Assembly (NCBI GenBank): GCA_017958895.1
Contig: JAGDBT010000068.1
Coordinates: forward strand, 1 to 6,421
DNA from: Alphaproteobacteria bacterium
GTDB taxonomy: Bacteria; Pseudomonadota; Alphaproteobacteria; RF32; CAG-239
DNA: 6,421 nucleotides
Reading direction: 5' to 3'
Shown: positions 4,009 to 6,421 of the stretch, piece after piece
How positions within the stretch are numbered: position 1 is the stretch's first letter
Layout: every line of letters starts with the position of its first letter
Program-made: the position numbers and the translations under genes
The notes under the pieces: model-generated
Database searches by the model: none
Seen by the model: the letters and a program-made list of their open reading frames with translations, nothing else
Told to the model about the DNA's origin: nothing

Positions 4009-6421
4009 ATAAATCTTCGCCGTCACCGAAATTTTTCTTGTACCATTCTTTCATGGAATTAGGGCTTAATATAGATAATGAATTTACATCAACATCCAAG
4101 TCTTTAACAGATCCTTCGGCTTTGTAATCTGCCGCAAAAATAGTTCCGTCTTTGCTGGCTAGCAAATTACCCAACAACGGAATTTTTCCCAAAAACCTAT
4201 TAAGGCTGTAAGCAGGGGCTATAACTCCGAATAATTTTACATCATCGGTGGCGCGATTATAATAACCGGTGGAGGTTATTCCGATAACATTGCCTTCCGC
4301 TTTGGCATGTTTTAAGTTTAGAACTTTATGTTGATATTCAAAAGGAGCGTTAAAGTGGGTAAAGGTAAGTCCTTCACCTTTCAATAGATCAAGCATTCCC
4401 GTAAATGAGGCAACACTCAGAATTTTTGCCACTACCGGAGCATTGTGAATGCTGAAATCGCGCACCGCTGCGTGTCCGACGAACTTTTTATCGGCCAAAC
4501 GGCGGGCTTCTATTTTAAGAGTTCCTCCGACCATATTTTCATAAAGACGCAAAACCTTCAGAGTGCTTCCGGCATTATTACTTTCTATGGAAAGAAAATG
4601 CTCGTTATTACCGCGCGGCATATAACTTAAATTGAGTTTAATGGACTTATCTATCCCGTAGTTTCCGACCATATTAACTTCGTCAATGCCGATATTGCGG
4701 CGCAATTTGGCATTGCCGGCAAAATTTTGAATAGGCGTGGTGTCATTGGTCCATAAGCTGTTAACCGTAATAAAAATGTCGGTATCGTTAAGTTGCTCGA
4801 GTCCGTCATCTTCGTTTGCGGTATTTGAAACTTTGGTGTCAGGTTTTTCCGGTGTTGAATAATCGTCAAGCTGATCGAATAAAGGTCTTAAATCGTAACT
4901 GGTTCCCGAAACATCTATCTTTATTTGGGTTTTATCTTTGTCCGTAAAATTAACTTTTGCGCGGGCGGAAGTTTTCGGACCGCTGATTTTTTGAATATCA
5001 ACCAATTTCAGCCGGCCGCTGGCATACATCTCGGCAGTACCTTCTATTTTCAAATCTGACTTGGTTAATTCAATGTTTTTGACTGCGGAAATTTTATCCT
5101 TATTCATATGTACAACCGCTTTCAAGTTTCCTTCTTCGCCTTTTTTCTTTAACATGCCCAAAAAGGAATAATCGATAGCGGCATTACGCAAATCGGCATT
5201 TAAATAAATTTTGGTTTGATTGTTTTTGGTTATTTCCGCATCGGCAACAACCTTAATATCGCCTTTGATGTTAGGTTCTTTTATAATATCCCAATCAATG
5301 CCCAAAATTTTCTTGGCGGTATCGTCTAAATTGAAAGCAATATTGTATTTACCGTTATTATCAAAATCTTGGTGCATTTTCAGGGTAACAGGCAATTCAT
5401 CAAAATAGCCGTCTCCCGCCAAAGACCAATTTTTGGAAGTTACCTGTAATTTAAGTTCGGGAGCTGAGATGAGATGATTCGGAACGATATCCTTTATTAT
5501 GGTATCTTGCAAATCAGCATCGACTTTTACTTTAATATCTTTCGGATTTAAATCACGGCGCAATTCAAAATCCAAGTTTAAATTAATTTTGACATTACCG
5601 CTGATTTTTTCCGGATCCAGACCGGCATCTTTGGCGAAATATAACGGAGGATTATCAATAAGTTTTAAGGCATCGGAAGTTGAGGATTTTCCGGTCAATT
5701 TTATGGAGATAAAATTATCTTCCTTATCCAAGTCATAAATATTTACGTTGCCGCCGTTAATGAGCACATTATCACTGTCAGCTTTCTCAATGTCAATGGA
5801 TATGTTTTTCTTGGAAAAGTGGGCCGTTCCGTACAAATTGCGGACTAAAGGCATGCCTTCAAGATAAAACACATCACCGTTTTTGATATGAGTTTTTCCG
5901 GTTAAATTCAGCAATCCCCAGTTTTTTTCTTTTTCATTATACCCGAAATCAAAAACAAACTCACCATTTTCGGCATCACCGCCAACCAGACCGTCTTTGC
6001 ACCACAACCATCCGGGTTCCGCAAGATAACGAGGCCAAAAACGCGATAAGTCTTTCATGGCAAATTCCTTAATTTTAATATTAAGGTTCATTTTCATATC
6101 GGCCAATGATTTTTCCAAAAAATAGGTTTGCAAGCCGATTGTTTCAAAACTTACCGAGGCTTTCTGCCCTCCCATTTTGAAGTCGGCATCTTGTATGGAA
6201 ATTTTATCCAAACCACCGGTAATAACGCCGCTTAACTGCATTTCGTCAATGTCATAATTATATTTTTCTTCATTTTCAAAGGCGATATAACCTTGGCCGC
6301 CATCGATTTCAAAATTGATTTTCTCAATAGCTTGGTTGATATATTTTTCGGCATTTTCCGGATGTTGTAAAAGGTCGTGAAGTTGAATTTGCGTGCTTAT
6401 TTTGCCGTTTACCGGAACTTC
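4007..6421 (-). CDS. AsmA/YhdP-like (DUF3971-type) envelope protein, C-terminal 804 residues (5' end beyond window)
   Basis: The frame stays open from 6421 to the TAA at 4007-4009, giving 804 visible residues. The first Met in frame is at 6241, but in-frame coding continues 60 residues upstream to the edge, so that Met is internal. The visible chain is mostly alternating beta-strand sequence with 'hydrophobic-x-hydrophobic' and D/N-G turns, typical of the long groove-forming AsmA/YhdP proteins thought to bridge inner and outer membranes and move phospholipids. The C-terminus carries the most diagnostic stretch: residues corresponding to 4456-4340 (NAPVVAKILSVASFTGMLDL) and 4010-4234 (GVIAPAYSLN, IPLLGNLL, NSLSILSP). 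Both match the conserved end of DUF3971/AsmA-like proteins. An acidic, Pro/Thr/Asn-rich linker near 4777-4866 separates this end from the preceding beta domain. The expected N-terminal membrane helix lies outside the window. It is transcribed toward the operon and shares its terminator. Family is confident; substrate is inference from relatives. Confidence 0.88.
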   Translation of the reverse strand, partial: EVPVNGKISTQIQLHDLLQHPENAEKYINQAIEKINFEIDGGQGYIAFENEEKYNYDIDEMQLSGVITGGLDKISIQDADFKMGGQKASVSFETIGLQTYFLEKSLADMKMNLNIKIKEFAMKDLSRFWPRYLAEPGWLWCKDGLVGGDAENGEFVFDFGYNEKEKNWGLLNLTGKTHIKNGDVFYLEGMPLVRNLYGTAHFSKKNISIDIEKADSDNVLINGGNVNIYDLDKEDNFISIKLTGKSSTSDALKLIDNPPLYFAKDAGLDPEKISGNVKINLNLDFELRRDLNPKDIKVKVDADLQDTIIKDIVPNHLISAPELKLQVTSKNWSLAGDGYFDELPVTLKMHQDFDNNGKYNIAFNLDDTAKKILGIDWDIIKEPNIKGDIKVVADAEITKNNQTKIYLNADLRNAAIDYSFLGMLKKKGEEGNLKAVVHMNKDKISAVKNIELTKSDLKIEGTAEMYASGRLKLVDIQKISGPKTSARAKVNFTDKDKTQIKIDVSGTSYDLRPLFDQLDDYSTPEKPDTKVSNTANEDDGLEQLNDTDIFITVNSLWTNDTTPIQNFAGNAKLRRNIGIDEVNMVGNYGIDKSIKLNLSYMPRGNNEHFLSIESNNAGSTLKVLRLYENMVGGTLKIEARRLADKKFVGHAAVRDFSIHNAPVVAKILSVASFTGMLDLLKGEGLTFTHFNAPFEYQHKVLNLKHAKAEGNVIGITSTGYYNRATDDVKLFGVIAPAYSLNRFLGKIPLLGNLLASKDGTIFAADYKAEGSVKDLDVDVNSLSILSPNSMKEWYKKNFGDGEDL

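Noticed and set aside
3801..4127. A 108-residue + strand open frame spanning the end of the nagB-like gene, the terminator and the end of the AsmA-like gene
   Set aside because: It overlaps two well-supported genes and a terminator in another frame, has no ribosome site and no recognisable domain.
6239..6241. ATG at 6241 (minus strand) as the start of the AsmA-like gene
   Set aside because: The frame stays open for another 60 codons to the window edge with the same beta-strand-like sequence, and no membrane helix follows this Met. It is an internal Met.

Overview
The window looks like AT-rich chromosomal DNA from a proteobacterium, most likely an alphaproteobacterium. SlyX with its C-terminal PPHY and an AsmA/YhdP-type protein with a DUF3971-style C-terminus are both proteobacterial hallmarks. 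The low GC and dense packing would fit a host-associated or gut lineage, but that part is inference. No RNA genes, mobile elements, CRISPR arrays or phage genes were seen. Base and codon use look uniform by eye, so nothing points to recent transfer.

Layout. Positions 1-3955 hold five genes on the + strand: (1) the 3' part of a soluble tetratricopeptide-repeat (TPR) protein cut by the left edge; (2) after a 62-base gap with a possible promoter, a 446-residue membrane-anchored protein with a charged linker and a C-terminal TPR-like helical domain; (3) a membrane-anchored protein made of eleven 24-25-residue MORN-variant (YwqK-like) repeats; (4) a small SlyX protein; (5) a NagB-family protein (glucosamine-6-phosphate deaminase fold). 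Genes 2 to 5 are separated by only 9, 3 and 10 bases, and at two junctions the Shine-Dalgarno sequence overlaps the previous stop codon, so they probably form one operon. A hairpin with a T tract on one side and an A tract on the other ends the run and can serve both strands. From 4007 to the right edge the - strand carries the C-terminal 804 residues of a large AsmA/YhdP-like envelope protein, convergent with the operon.

Function. The two membrane-anchored repeat proteins and the convergent AsmA-like protein suggest an envelope theme. The TPR and MORN proteins look like protein-protein interaction scaffolds, with no enzymatic motif. NagB would normally link amino-sugar (cell-wall precursor or chitin) metabolism to glycolysis.

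The most notable observation is in the NagB homologue. It aligns end to end without gaps with E. coli NagB (266 residues each, compared from memory) and keeps Asp141, His143, Glu148, Lys208 and the allosteric residues. However, the general-base Asp72 is Gly, the following active-site segment has diverged, and the phosphate-binding Arg172 is Lys. It may be a repurposed enzyme or a pseudoenzyme.
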